Shown: piece by piece, positions 18,249-26,917 of the stretch | How the letters are laid out: each line of letters begins with the position of its first letter | Numbering within the stretch: the stretch's first letter is position 1 | Assembly: GCF_021117275.1 (NCBI RefSeq) | Contig: NZ_CP088245.1 | Location: 1,339,501 to 1,403,500, forward strand | DNA length: 64,000 nucleotides | Direction of reading: 5' to 3' | From: Metabacillus sp. B2-18 | GTDB lineage: Bacteria; Bacillota; Bacilli; Bacillales; Bacillaceae | Program-made: the position numbers and the translations under genes | Notes under the pieces: model-generated | Databases searched by the model: none | The model's input: only the letters and a program-made list of their open reading frames with translations | What the model was told of the DNA's origin: nothing

Positions 18249-19067
18249 ATGGAGACTGCAAAAAAGAAAGGTCACTTGAGAACATTATTTCGAATTCATG
18301 AGGAAATTCCAAAGTCTTGGTATTTAGTCGGAATAGGATCGGCATTTATAGGACTTTTTCTATTCTGGTATCTATTGAGCATTATGGGAGTTGTAAAGGA
18401 AGTGTTTCTACCTTCACCATTTGTCGTGGTTGAATCGCTCTTTACGTCCCTTGCTAATTCTGATTTTTGGAACCAAATAGGCATTAGTGTTTACCGTGTT
18501 TTTATGGGATTTTTATTAGCTTGTCTCATTGGCATTCCACTAGGAATTTTTGCTGGGACGTTTAAAATCGCGGAATCGATTGTTGTACCTATGTCTGAAT
18601 TTATCCGGTATATGCCGGCAGCAGCATTTATTCCACTTATTATGGTATGGGCTGGGATCGGTGAAACTGCTAAGATTCTTGTTATTTTTATAGGATGTTT
18701 CTTTCAGTTGTTGCTAATGGTAGCGGAGGACACTAGCAGAGTGAATAAAGATTTGTTATCTGCATCTTACACATTAGGAGCAAAACGAGGTCAAGTCATT
18801 TCGAGAGTAATCATACCAGCGATTTTACCAAAGTTAATGGTAACCATGCGTCTTATTATGGGATGGGCTTGGACGTATTTAGTTGTAGCAGAGCTTGTAG
18901 CAGCAAACAGTGGCCTTGGTTATACGATTATGAAGGCACAACGTTTTTTAGATACTGAGTTAATTTTTGTTGGAATCATTGTAATTGGTTTATTAGGTTT
19001 AGTTATCGATCGCTGCTTTGCACTTTTAACGAAAAAATTATTCCCTTGGGCAGAAGGAGGTCAATAG
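18249..19067 (+). CDS. ABC transporter permease (SsuC type)
   Basis: 272 residues with about six membrane helices. The cytoplasmic EAA loop reads LLSASYTLGAKRGQVISRVIIPAILPKL near residues 170-198, where the ATPase docks. It resembles SsuC, TauC and NrtB. It lies 21 bp after the binding protein and 1 bp before the ATPase gene, so the three form one importer under the guanidine-I switch. ATG 18249 is used, with GAAAGAGGTG before it; the GTG at 18240 is part of that site. Confidence 0.92.
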   Translation: METAKKKGHLRTLFRIHEEIPKSWYLVGIGSAFIGLFLFWYLLSIMGVVKEVFLPSPFVVVESLFTSLANSDFWNQIGISVYRVFMGFLLACLIGIPLGIFAGTFKIAESIVVPMSEFIRYMPAAAFIPLIMVWAGIGETAKILVIFIGCFFQLLLMVAEDTSRVNKDLLSASYTLGAKRGQVISRVIIPAILPKLMVTMRLIMGWAWTYLVVAELVAANSGLGYTIMKAQRFLDTELIFVGIIVIGLLGLVIDRCFALLTKKLFPWAEGGQ

Positions 19068-19068
19068 A

Positions 19069-19863
19069 ATGTTAAATGCAGTAAAACAAGCAGAGCCACT
19101 TCTACAATCGGAATTAGAGATTAGTATAAAAGGACTATCAAAGGTGTATCAAACAAAAGCAGGAAGCTTCCAAGCACTAGAAGATGTGTCAATGTATGTG
19201 AAAAATGAGGAGTTTGTTTCCATACTAGGTCCTTCTGGTTGTGGTAAATCTACAATTCTACGGATATTAGCAGGATTAGAAGATTCTACGAGTGGAAGTG
19301 TAAAGGTTTCAGATCAAGAAGTAGTAGGACCTAGCGTAAACAGAGGGATGGTGTTTCAATCTTATACACTATTTCCATGGTTAAATGTTCGCGACAATAT
19401 TGAATTTGGCCTAAAACTAAAGGGAATGGGTTCAAAAGAACGAAAGGAAATCTCTGATCGATATTTAGAATTAGTAGGTCTTGAACGGTTTGCTAATTCA
19501 TATGGAAAAGAGCTCTCGGGAGGTATGAAGCAAAGGGTGGCAATTGCTAGATCATTGGCTAATAATCCAGAGGTTTTGTTAATGGATGAGCCGTTTGGTG
19601 CGCTCGACGCACAAACAAAGCAATCAATGCAGCAGTTATTACTTGATATTTGGAAAAAGGAAAAGACTACTATTGTTTTTATTACACATGATATTGATGA
19701 GGCTATTTTTTTATCGCAACGAATTTATGTGATGCAAGCAAGACCAGGGAAAATTATCGAGGAAATTGATGCAGACCTACACCTGTTTAAAGAGGGTGAA
19801 TTAGTGGAAGTGGATCAATTTATGAAGCTGAAGAAGCATATTGTCTCGTTATTAAAGCATTAA
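19069..19863 (+). CDS. ABC transporter ATP-binding protein (SsuB type)
   Basis: 264 residues. Walker A GPSGCGKST is near residue 55, the Q loop at VFQSYTLFPW, the ABC signature LSGGMKQRVAIARSL near 145, Walker B VLLMDEPFGALD and the switch His in FITHDIDEA. It energises import through the preceding permease. The RBS AAGGAGG overlaps the end of the permease gene, indicating translational coupling. A terminator follows within 30 bp, closing the operon. The family matches NrtCD/SsuB importers that are often found under guanidine-I riboswitches. Confidence 0.95.
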   Translation: MLNAVKQAEPLLQSELEISIKGLSKVYQTKAGSFQALEDVSMYVKNEEFVSILGPSGCGKSTILRILAGLEDSTSGSVKVSDQEVVGPSVNRGMVFQSYTLFPWLNVRDNIEFGLKLKGMGSKERKEISDRYLELVGLERFANSYGKELSGGMKQRVAIARSLANNPEVLLMDEPFGALDAQTKQSMQQLLLDIWKKEKTTIVFITHDIDEAIFLSQRIYVMQARPGKIIEEIDADLHLFKEGELVEVDQFMKLKKHIVSLLKH

Positions 19864-19888
19864 ATGGTTACTTTTTACATGGTGTGGT

Positions 19889-19926
19889 AAAGGCAGTGGT
19901 GCTTGAATGGTGCTACTGCCTTTTAG
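19889..19926 (+). terminator. Intrinsic terminator of the ABC operon
   Basis: AAAGGCAGT pairs with ACTGCCTTT in a 9-bp stem, with further pairing of the loop flanks, and is followed by TTAGTTT. Confidence 0.75.
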
Positions 19927-19984
19927 TTTACAAATGCGATTCTTTACCGAAACGAAGTATTAATAGCGTGTAGGAGGAACAGTT

Positions 19985-20037
19985 TGTCACAAAATCTAAC
20001 GCACTATTTGAAATGTAAGATTTTGTGACATTATAAT
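19985..20037 (+). promoter_or_regulatory. Promoter with two TnrA/GlnR boxes for the APC permease
   Basis: Box 1, TGTCACAAAATCTAACG (19985-20001), misses the consensus only at its last base. Box 2, TGTAAGATTTTGTGACA (20014-20030), matches fully. The promoter is TTGAAA (20008-20013), an 18-bp spacer and TATAAT (20032-20037). Box 1 is centred 39 bp before the -10, while box 2 lies between -35 and -10. Box 1 suits activation and box 2 repression, as if TnrA and GlnR, or high and low occupancy, had opposite effects. The two boxes together create a 13-bp inverted repeat. Confidence 0.75.
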
Positions 20038-20137
20038 AGTACACAAGTAAAGACATTATTTATTGCTTTAAAGTATAGTAGTGAAATTGTAGGTTTTTCG
20101 ATCTGAATATTCAGATAAAACGGGAGAGGGTTGAAGA

Positions 20138-21487
20138 ATGACACAAACAACTGAATTCAAAAAATCTCTAAATTTATTTGGTGTTGTTTTCCTTGGACTT
20201 GCCTGGATGACACCAATGATCTTTTTTACAGTGTACGGTGTTGCGTTTGAAGCAGCGGGTGGAATGCTTGCTGCTGCTTATGTTGTAGCATTTATAGCGA
20301 TTTTTTTTACAGCTTATAGCTATAGCAGAATGGTAAAGGCTTATCCGATTTCTGGCTCAGCCTATACCTATACGAAGAAAGCAATCAATCCAAAGATGGG
20401 GTTTCTTGTTGGCTGGGCTCTTTTGCTTGATTATATTGTTTCACCAATTATTGCTTGTTTAACATTTGGCCTATTCTTAAATGCTCAGTTTCCGAGTATA
20501 CCAGTTTATGTATGGATTGTCTTGTTAAATGTCATTTTGGCATTTGTGAATATTATTGGGATTAAATCAGTAGCAAGAGTAAGTGGGTTTTCTGTTATTT
20601 TTCAGATCATCTTTATTATCTTTTTTTGTGCCTTTGTAACAAAGGATATACTTGTTGGCGGAGACGGATCAGGTTTATTTTCTTTTCAACCGTTCTTTTC
20701 CAGTGACTTCTCCGTTTCCACGATTTTCTCAGGAGCAGCACTTATCTGCTTTTGTTTTTTAGGATTTGATGCGGTAACCACAATGGCAGAGGAAACAGTT
20801 AATCCTCGTAAAACAATACCTAAAGCAATTTTTCTAATCGTTATTATTGCTGCAGTGTTATACATTTCTATCTCTTATTTAACACAACTAGCCTATCCTA
20901 ACTTTATGTTTGAAAATGTTGATACAGCTTCTTTTGAGCTTATTCAAATGGTTGGTGGAAATCTATTAAGTGCTCTTTTTACAACCGTATTAATTGTGGC
21001 AACCTTTACTCAAGGAGTTTCATCCGTTACAAGTGTAACGAGGTTTTTATTTGCATTAGGGAGAGAGTCAATCTTGCCGAACAAAGTTTTTGGTTATTTA
21101 CACCCTAAATATAAAACACCCGTGATTAACATTATCTTTGTGACAATCATTTCGTTTTTCTCCATAGCTATTGATTTAGATACAGCTGTAACATTTGTTA
21201 GCTTTGGTGCCCTTACGGCATTTACGTTCGTCAATTTATCTGTTATTTCACATTATTATGTAAAAAGTAAAATGCGGTCTGCTAAACAAACTTTTCTTTA
21301 TCTCATTTTTCCTTTCGTAGGTGCTTGTTTTATTGGATGGTTATTAACTTTGTTAGAAGCACAAACACTCTTAATTGGAATTGCTTGGATTGTAATGGGA
21401 TTTATTTACATTGGAATCCGAACAAGCATGTTTAAAAAGCCGATTTCTACTTTAAAGGAAGGAAAGGTAGCAATTGAAAATAGATAA
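20138..21487 (+). CDS. APC-superfamily amino acid or amine permease
   Basis: 449 residues with about 12 membrane helices. The APC start GVVFLGLAWMTPMIFFTVYG and the loop PISGSAYTYTKKAINPKMGFLVGWALLLDYI near residue 70 are characteristic. The next stretch, ICFCFLGFDAVTTMAEETVNPRKTIPKAI near residue 210, marks the putrescine and amino-acid branch (PuuP-like). The substrate is unknown. It is monocistronic between the two guanidine-I operons but has no riboswitch of its own; its promoter carries two TnrA/GlnR boxes instead. The start ATG follows GGGAGAGGG. Confidence 0.9.
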   Translation: MTQTTEFKKSLNLFGVVFLGLAWMTPMIFFTVYGVAFEAAGGMLAAAYVVAFIAIFFTAYSYSRMVKAYPISGSAYTYTKKAINPKMGFLVGWALLLDYIVSPIIACLTFGLFLNAQFPSIPVYVWIVLLNVILAFVNIIGIKSVARVSGFSVIFQIIFIIFFCAFVTKDILVGGDGSGLFSFQPFFSSDFSVSTIFSGAALICFCFLGFDAVTTMAEETVNPRKTIPKAIFLIVIIAAVLYISISYLTQLAYPNFMFENVDTASFELIQMVGGNLLSALFTTVLIVATFTQGVSSVTSVTRFLFALGRESILPNKVFGYLHPKYKTPVINIIFVTIISFFSIAIDLDTAVTFVSFGALTAFTFVNLSVISHYYVKSKMRSAKQTFLYLIFPFVGACFIGWLLTLLEAQTLLIGIAWIVMGFIYIGIRTSMFKKPISTLKEGKVAIENR

Positions 21488-21500
21488 TTTTTAAAAAGTG

Positions 21501-21553
21501 TGTTAGAAAATCTGACATAGTGTTTGGAAGGTTGTAATAGGGTGGTCTATAAT
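21501..21553 (+). promoter_or_regulatory. Promoter with TnrA/GlnR box for the guanidine-degradation operon
   Basis: TGTTAGAAAATCTGACA (21501-21517) matches the TnrA/GlnR consensus at every fixed position. The promoter TTGGAA-18-TATAAT (-35 at 21524-21529, -10 at 21548-21553) follows, with 39 bp from box centre to -10. That is the classic place for TnrA activation under nitrogen limitation. The transcript would begin near 21560, shortly before the riboswitch. Confidence 0.82.
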
Positions 21554-21577
21554 AAATTTACAGAACAAATTAAATAA

Positions 21578-21757
21578 AGCTTCTCAGATGAGAAGGAAAA
21601 AGCTGTCTAGGGTTCCGTTCTTGTTGCGAATATCCCCTCATTCAATACAAGGAGTCTGGTCCGAGAGAGAGCGTATAGCTGATACCGCATGTTAGCTATA
21701 TACACGGAGGGATAAAAGCCTGGGAGACGAAAATCTCCCAGGCTTTTATCTTTTTTA
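21578..21757 (+). promoter_or_regulatory. Guanidine-I riboswitch (ykkC/yxkD) with terminator platform, copy 2
   Basis: The ykkC core is complete: CTAGGGTTCCG, GGTCCGAGAG, ATACACGGAGGGATAAAAGCC and CTGGGAGA. AAAGCCTGGGAGA pairs perfectly with TCTCCCAGGCTTT to form the terminator, followed by a T-rich run. The stem-loop between the first two conserved blocks is about 30 nt longer than in copy 1. An ON switch controlling guanidine catabolic genes is expected. The promoter and switch occupy the gap between the permease and the first DUF1989 gene. Confidence 0.95.
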
Positions 21758-21795
21758 TTTTCTCTACTCGATATTATTCAAAGGAGGAATTCTTT

Positions 21796-22539
21796 ATGAT
21801 AAATAGCATTTGGAATAAAACAATCCCAGCAGGTGGGAAATGGTCAGGAACAATTGGAAAAGGGAAACTTGTAAAATTTACAGCTTTAGGTAAGGGGGCA
21901 AATCTTTCAACAATCATGTATCATGCAAATCAGTTAACAGAGCGTTATAACATGCCGGATACGTTAAAAGCTCAACATACTTCTCACCTAACAAAAGGTC
22001 ATATGCTAATGAGTGATAACGGGCGGGTGTTAACGAGTATAGTGGAAGATAGTCTAGGCTGGCATGACAGTATTTCAGGATATACGTCACGTAAGGAAAC
22101 AGATGAGAAATACGGGATCACAACCTATCAAGAGCTTAGGAATAATTGGCTAAGAAGCGGTGAAGAAAATTTTGCTGTAGAGCTTGTTAGAAATGGATTA
22201 GGTGTACGTGATTTAGTTCCGGTATTAAACCTATTTTCAAAGGTATTTTGTGATGAAAATGGCGATATGCACTATGTCGAGGACCATTGCAAAGAAGGAG
22301 CAACTGTTACATTAAGAACTGAGATGGATACATTATTCATTTTCTCGAATACACCAAATCCATTAGATCTTCGTAACGAATATCCTTCAGTACCAATTCA
22401 AATAGAAGTATTCGATGCAGAGCCAGTTAAAGATGATGATGTGTGTGTGAACTTCCGTCCGGAAAACAGAAGAGCTTTTGAAAATACATGGGAATACCAC
22501 ACACTACTTAGTGATTCAAAATCAGTTGTACTGAAATAA
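21796..22539 (+). CDS. DUF1989 protein, carboxyguanidine deiminase subunit (urea carboxylase-associated protein 1)
   Basis: 247 residues of the DUF1989 family, the larger of the two urea carboxylase-associated proteins. Together they form the CgdAB enzyme, which deiminates carboxyguanidine to allophanate. At the place where its partner has DTCGRHD and GGAC, this subunit reads DSLGWHDSISGYTS, so the metal-binding cysteines seem lost. It may therefore be the non-catalytic half of a heteromer (inference). It is the first gene behind the second guanidine-I switch, with AAAGGAGG before ATG, and is separated from its partner by 39 bp. Confidence 0.87.
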   Translation: MINSIWNKTIPAGGKWSGTIGKGKLVKFTALGKGANLSTIMYHANQLTERYNMPDTLKAQHTSHLTKGHMLMSDNGRVLTSIVEDSLGWHDSISGYTSRKETDEKYGITTYQELRNNWLRSGEENFAVELVRNGLGVRDLVPVLNLFSKVFCDENGDMHYVEDHCKEGATVTLRTEMDTLFIFSNTPNPLDLRNEYPSVPIQIEVFDAEPVKDDDVCVNFRPENRRAFENTWEYHTLLSDSKSVVLK

Positions 22540-22578
22540 AAGAGATGTCGAAGATGATTTTATAAGGAGGAGAAAACC

Positions 22579-23229
22579 ATGGCGGTTTTAAATTATACAG
22601 AAAGCTCACGAAAAGTAGAAGAAGCAATTTATGATAAAGTGATTCCTTCTGGAGAAGGCTGGATGCATGAGCTAGAGCCTGGTCAGGTTTTAAGAATAGT
22701 AGATTTAGAGGGAAATCAAGCAGCGGATACCCTGTTCTATCATGCTGAAGACCCAGAAGATCATTACAGTGCAGTCGCGACGATGCTAGGTCAAAAAAAT
22801 ATTTATTTATCAACAGGAACAGTTTTACGTTCTGAATCAAATAAAGAGCTTCTTAAAATTGTGGCGGATACTTGTGGGCGTCATGATACATTGGGAGGAG
22901 CTTGTTCAGCACAAAGCAATACAGTGCGATATGCACATGATACATTGCCGATGCATAATTGCCGAGATACGTTTATGCTTCAGCTATCTAAGTTTGATGA
23001 AAGATATACGAAGCGTGATCTAGCACCTAATATTAACTTCTTCATGAATGTACCAGTAACACCTGATGGCGGTCTAACATTCGCAGACGGTGTATCAGCA
23101 CCTGGTCGTTATGTTGAGGTGCAATCAATTGTTAAGACTATTGCTCTAATTAGTAATTGCCCTCAACTAAACAATCCATGTAATGCGTATAACCCTACAC
23201 CAATACGTGTGTTAATTTGGGATAAATAA
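22579..23229 (+). CDS. DUF1989 protein, carboxyguanidine deiminase subunit (urea carboxylase-associated protein 2)
   Basis: 216 residues, the smaller DUF1989 partner. It keeps the expected metal site: [18 protein letters not shown] near residue 98-115 and HNCRDTF near 133, with the start of the fold at [15 protein letters not shown]. It is probably the catalytic, metal-bearing half that removes ammonia from carboxyguanidine, giving allophanate for the hydrolase encoded at the end of the operon. It is preceded by AAGGAGG and followed by the carboxylase gene 55 bp later. Confidence 0.88.
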   Translation: MAVLNYTESSRKVEEAIYDKVIPSGEGWMHELEPGQVLRIVDLEGNQAADTLFYHAEDPEDHYSAVATMLGQKNIYLSTGTVLRSESNKELLKIVADTCGRHDTLGGACSAQSNTVRYAHDTLPMHNCRDTFMLQLSKFDERYTKRDLAPNINFFMNVPVTPDGGLTFADGVSAPGRYVEVQSIVKTIALISNCPQLNNPCNAYNPTPIRVLIWDK

Positions 23230-23284
23230 ACGGAATATTTTGAATATAACTATCATCATAGAACTTTAGTAAGGAGAGGTTTTC

Positions 23285-26200
23285 ATGTTTAAAAAAGTAC
23301 TCATCGCCAATCGCGGTGCCATTGCAGTAAGAATTGAACGGACACTAAAAAAGCTAGGCATTCAATCGGTAGCGGTCTATACGAAAGCTGATCAAGACAG
23401 CCTACATGTTGATTATGCTGATGAAGCGGTTCTCATTGGAGAGGGACCGGCAAAAGACAGTTATTTAAATGCTGAACTTATTCTTAAAACAGCTATTGAA
23501 ACAGGAGCAGAAGCGATTCATCCTGGTTATGGCTTTTTAAGTGAAAATGCTGAATTTGCTAGAATGTGTCAAAAAAAGGGAATTGCCTTTATTGGGCCTA
23601 CACCAGAGCAAATGGAGATGTTTGGTCTAAAGCATTCTGCACGCGAAATCGCTGAAAAAGCTGGTGTACCTATGTTATCTGGAACGGATTTAATTGACTC
23701 TCTTGAAACAGCATTAAATCATGCAAATAAAATTGGCTACCCTGTCATTTTAAAAAGTACAGCAGGCGGTGGCGGAATTGGAATGCGTGTTTGTGACAAT
23801 GAGGATGCGCTCAAAGCGGCCTATGATGGTGTTCGTCATTTAGCGGAAACGAATTTTAACAACGCTGGCTTATTTTTGGAGAAATACATTGAGAAAGCAC
23901 GACATGTTGAGGTGCAAATCTTCGGTAATCGTTTTGGGGAGGTAGTGACATTAGGAGAGCGTGATTGCTCGATTCAACGTCGTAACCAAAAGGTTATTGA
24001 AGAAAGCCCAGCTCCTAAGCTTTCAGAAGATGTTCGCCAAAAGATGTTTGCTGCTGCAAAGAGTTTAGCTGAAGAGGTAGGCTATCGCAGTGCAGGTACA
24101 GTTGAGTTTTTATATGACCCCGAAAGCTGTGGTTTTTACTTCTTAGAGGTAAATACACGCTTACAGGTTGAGCATGGAGTAACTGAAGAGGTATTAGGTT
24201 TAGATTTAGTAGAGTGGATGGTAAAGGAAGCAGCAGATAAGTTGAAGAATTTACAGACCCTTGTTTCTGAACCAAAAGGACACAGTATCCAAGCACGAAT
24301 TTATGCAGAAGATTGCTTTCATGATTTCCGTCCAAGTGCGGGGCAGTTAGACCAGGTGATTTTATCAGATCTTGCTCGCAATGAAACATGGATTCGTGAT
24401 GGAATAACTGTTACATCTCTTTATGATCCAATGCTTGTAAAAATTATCGTTCATGGTAAAGACAGACAAGATGCAATAGGCAAATTGATTCAGGCTTTAA
24501 GTGAAACGCGAATGTATGGAATCACAACGAATCTTCAGTATTTACAAGCATTGTTACATGAAGAGGAATGTGTTGCTGGTAATGTGTACACTAGAATGTT
24601 AAATAGCTTTAAAGCAGTTGAAAATGCACTTGAAGTACTAGATGGAGGAGTACAAACAACAATCCAAGATTGGCCTGGACGAAAAGGGTATTGGGATGTT
24701 GGAGTACCACCTTGTGGACCGATGGATCCCTTATCCTTTCGAATCGGAAATAAGCTTTTAGGAAATAACTACGATGCACCTGGCTTGGAGTTTACATTAC
24801 GAGGAGGGTCTTATCAATTCCGAAATGAGATGTGGTTCTGTTTAACGGGTGCTGATATGGAAGCGAAGCTGGATGGTGAAGATGTTTCCTTATATAAACC
24901 GATTTTTGCTGAAAAGGGTCAGGTCTTATCTTTTGGTGAAGCAAAGGTTGGAATGAGAGCTTATATGCTAGTAGCAGGCGGATTCGATATGCCAAAAATA
25001 TTAGGCAGCTCTTCTACATTTACACTCGGAAACTTTGGTGGACATGGTGGTAGAGCACTTAGAACAGGGGACGTTCTATCTGTTCATAACGATGTTATCC
25101 CTCCTGCTACAAAGGCACTTCCAATAGAATATCAACCAAAAGTTAACAACACATGGACAATTGGTGTTATTCCAGGACCGCATTGTACTGAGGAGTTTTT
25201 GCAACCGAATTATTTAACACAACTTACCGAAACAAAATGGGAAATTCATTTTAACAGCTCGCGCACTGGAGTCCGCTTAATTGGTCCAAAACCATTATGG
25301 ACACGAGAAGACGGAGGAGAAGCAGGTCTTCATCCATCGAACATTCATGACAATGCATACGCAATCGGGACACTTGACTTAACTGGTGATATGCCAATTT
25401 TACTTGGTCCGGATGGTCCGAGTCTAGGTGGATTTGTTTGTCCTGTCACTACTGCTTCAGCAGAATTTTGGAAAATTGGTCAGCTGCATCCTGGTGATAC
25501 TGTTCAATTTAAATTAATGACTCTAGAAGAAGCAGCTCGTTTGCGAAAGCTACAGGATGAAAATCTTCATGCAATCGGAGAAGCTAATTTCGCTCAGTTA
25601 AGTGAAGTTAAGCTTGCTGACCCTGAAGTTGAGATGACATCTGCTTACCCTGTTTTAGCTTTTGAAAAGGATCGTCAAATTCCAATTACAATCCGCTGCA
25701 GCGGAGATGAAAACCTCCTTGTAGAATACGGGGATATGGAGCTTGATTTACAATTACGATTCCAAGCACATGTCTTAATGGATGCTATTCAAAAGAGTGA
25801 GGATTTTCCTGTATTGGACCTAACACCAGGAATTCGTTCATTACAAATTCATATTGATGCTTCAAGAATAACGGTGAAAGAAGCTTGTCAAAAAGTATTA
25901 GAAATTGATCGTAACTTACCACCACTAGAATCGATTCAGGTGCCATCAAGAATTGTCCGACTACCGTTATCTTGGAATGATCCATCAGTACAATTAGCTA
26001 CAGAACGCTATCAGCAAAATGTTCGACAGGATGCACCTTGGTGTCCGGATAACCTTGAATTCATTCGAAGAATAAATGGATTAGAAAGTATTGAAGATGT
26101 GAAAAATGTAGTTTTTGATGCTAATTATCTTGTTCTTGGATTAGGTGATGTTTATTTAGGGGCTCCTGTGGCAACGCCAATTGATCCACGACACCGATTA

Positions 26201-26917
26201 GTTACAACGAAGTACAACCCAGCTAGAACGTGGACACCAGAAAACGCTGTTGGAATTGGTGGTGCATATATGTGTGTATATGGAATGGAAGGACCTGGTG
26301 GCTATCAATTTGTTGGTCGTACAATTCAGATGTGGAATAAGCTTCGTTCAACTGAAAGCTTTGAACCAGGTAAACCATGGTTATTACGTTTCTTTGATCA
26401 AATTCAATTTTATCCAGTTGAAGCCGATGAATTGCTACAACTTCGTGAAGATGTACTTCGTGGTCGTTTTGAAGTTGATATTACTGAAACAACATTCGAT
26501 CTCGGGGAATACTTGAAGTTCCAAGATGACATAAAAGAAAGTGCAGAGTTGTTTAAACAACGTCAACAAGCAGCCTTCCATGCAGAACGTGAAAGATGGA
26601 AGGAGCAAGGAATTGCAGAACATGTTTCAGAAGAAAATTCAATGGGTTCGATTGAAGATGATGAAATTCCAGAAGGCTCAATCCCTGTTAATTGTTCTAT
26701 GCCAGGGAGTGTATGGAAAGTGCTTGTTTCTCCAGGTCAGCAGGTAAAAAAAGGTGATGTACTTATTATAGAAGAAAGTATGAAAATGGAATTTCCTCAA
26801 GCGGCTCCTTGTGATGGAGAAATTGCTGAAGTATATGTAAAACCTGGAGATTCAGTTCATGCAGGTCAATTGATTGTCAGTATCTTTGAAGAAAAAAAGG
26901 TAGGTGTTGCACAATGA
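23285..26917 (+). CDS. Biotin-dependent guanidine carboxylase (urea carboxylase family)
   Basis: 1210 residues. The biotin carboxylase part covers about 1-450 (start KVLIANRGAIAVR, ATP loop STAGGGGIGMRV, EVNTRLQVEHGVTEE). A KipA/KipI-like carboxyltransferase region follows from about 460 to 1010 (PPCGPMDPLSFRIGN, GPDGPSLGGF, EGPGGYQFVGRT). The biotinyl domain at the C-terminus has ESMKMEF near 1166. The enzyme carboxylates guanidine or urea with ATP and bicarbonate. The riboswitch and the deiminase genes favour guanidine. The active-site residue said to separate urea from guanidine enzymes cannot be placed with certainty by eye. It overlaps the next gene by 4 bp. Confidence 0.92.
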   Translation: MFKKVLIANRGAIAVRIERTLKKLGIQSVAVYTKADQDSLHVDYADEAVLIGEGPAKDSYLNAELILKTAIETGAEAIHPGYGFLSENAEFARMCQKKGIAFIGPTPEQMEMFGLKHSAREIAEKAGVPMLSGTDLIDSLETALNHANKIGYPVILKSTAGGGGIGMRVCDNEDALKAAYDGVRHLAETNFNNAGLFLEKYIEKARHVEVQIFGNRFGEVVTLGERDCSIQRRNQKVIEESPAPKLSEDVRQKMFAAAKSLAEEVGYRSAGTVEFLYDPESCGFYFLEVNTRLQVEHGVTEEVLGLDLVEWMVKEAADKLKNLQTLVSEPKGHSIQARIYAEDCFHDFRPSAGQLDQVILSDLARNETWIRDGITVTSLYDPMLVKIIVHGKDRQDAIGKLIQALSETRMYGITTNLQYLQALLHEEECVAGNVYTRMLNSFKAVENALEVLDGGVQTTIQDWPGRKGYWDVGVPPCGPMDPLSFRIGNKLLGNNYDAPGLEFTLRGGSYQFRNEMWFCLTGADMEAKLDGEDVSLYKPIFAEKGQVLSFGEAKVGMRAYMLVAGGFDMPKILGSSSTFTLGNFGGHGGRALRTGDVLSVHNDVIPPATKALPIEYQPKVNNTWTIGVIPGPHCTEEFLQPNYLTQLTETKWEIHFNSSRTGVRLIGPKPLWTREDGGEAGLHPSNIHDNAYAIGTLDLTGDMPILLGPDGPSLGGFVCPVTTASAEFWKIGQLHPGDTVQFKLMTLEEAARLRKLQDENLHAIGEANFAQLSEVKLADPEVEMTSAYPVLAFEKDRQIPITIRCSGDENLLVEYGDMELDLQLRFQAHVLMDAIQKSEDFPVLDLTPGIRSLQIHIDASRITVKEACQKVLEIDRNLPPLESIQVPSRIVRLPLSWNDPSVQLATERYQQNVRQDAPWCPDNLEFIRRINGLESIEDVKNVVFDANYLVLGLGDVYLGAPVATPIDPRHRLVTTKYNPARTWTPENAVGIGGAYMCVYGMEGPGGYQFVGRTIQMWNKLRSTESFEPGKPWLLRFFDQIQFYPVEADELLQLREDVLRGRFEVDITETTFDLGEYLKFQDDIKESAELFKQRQQAAFHAERERWKEQGIAEHVSEENSMGSIEDDEIPEGSIPVNCSMPGSVWKVLVSPGQQVKKGDVLIIEESMKMEFPQAAPCDGEIAEVYVKPGDSVHAGQLIVSIFEEKKVGVAQ

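Noticed and set aside
19985..20030. 13-bp inverted repeat as a single operator for an unknown regulator
   Set aside because: Each arm lies inside a 17-bp TnrA/GlnR box, which explains the symmetry better.
16966..21757. ykkC RNAs of the ppGpp or PRPP subclasses
   Set aside because: The downstream genes are guanidine degradation and SsuABC-type import, not amino acid or purine synthesis genes typical of those subclasses.
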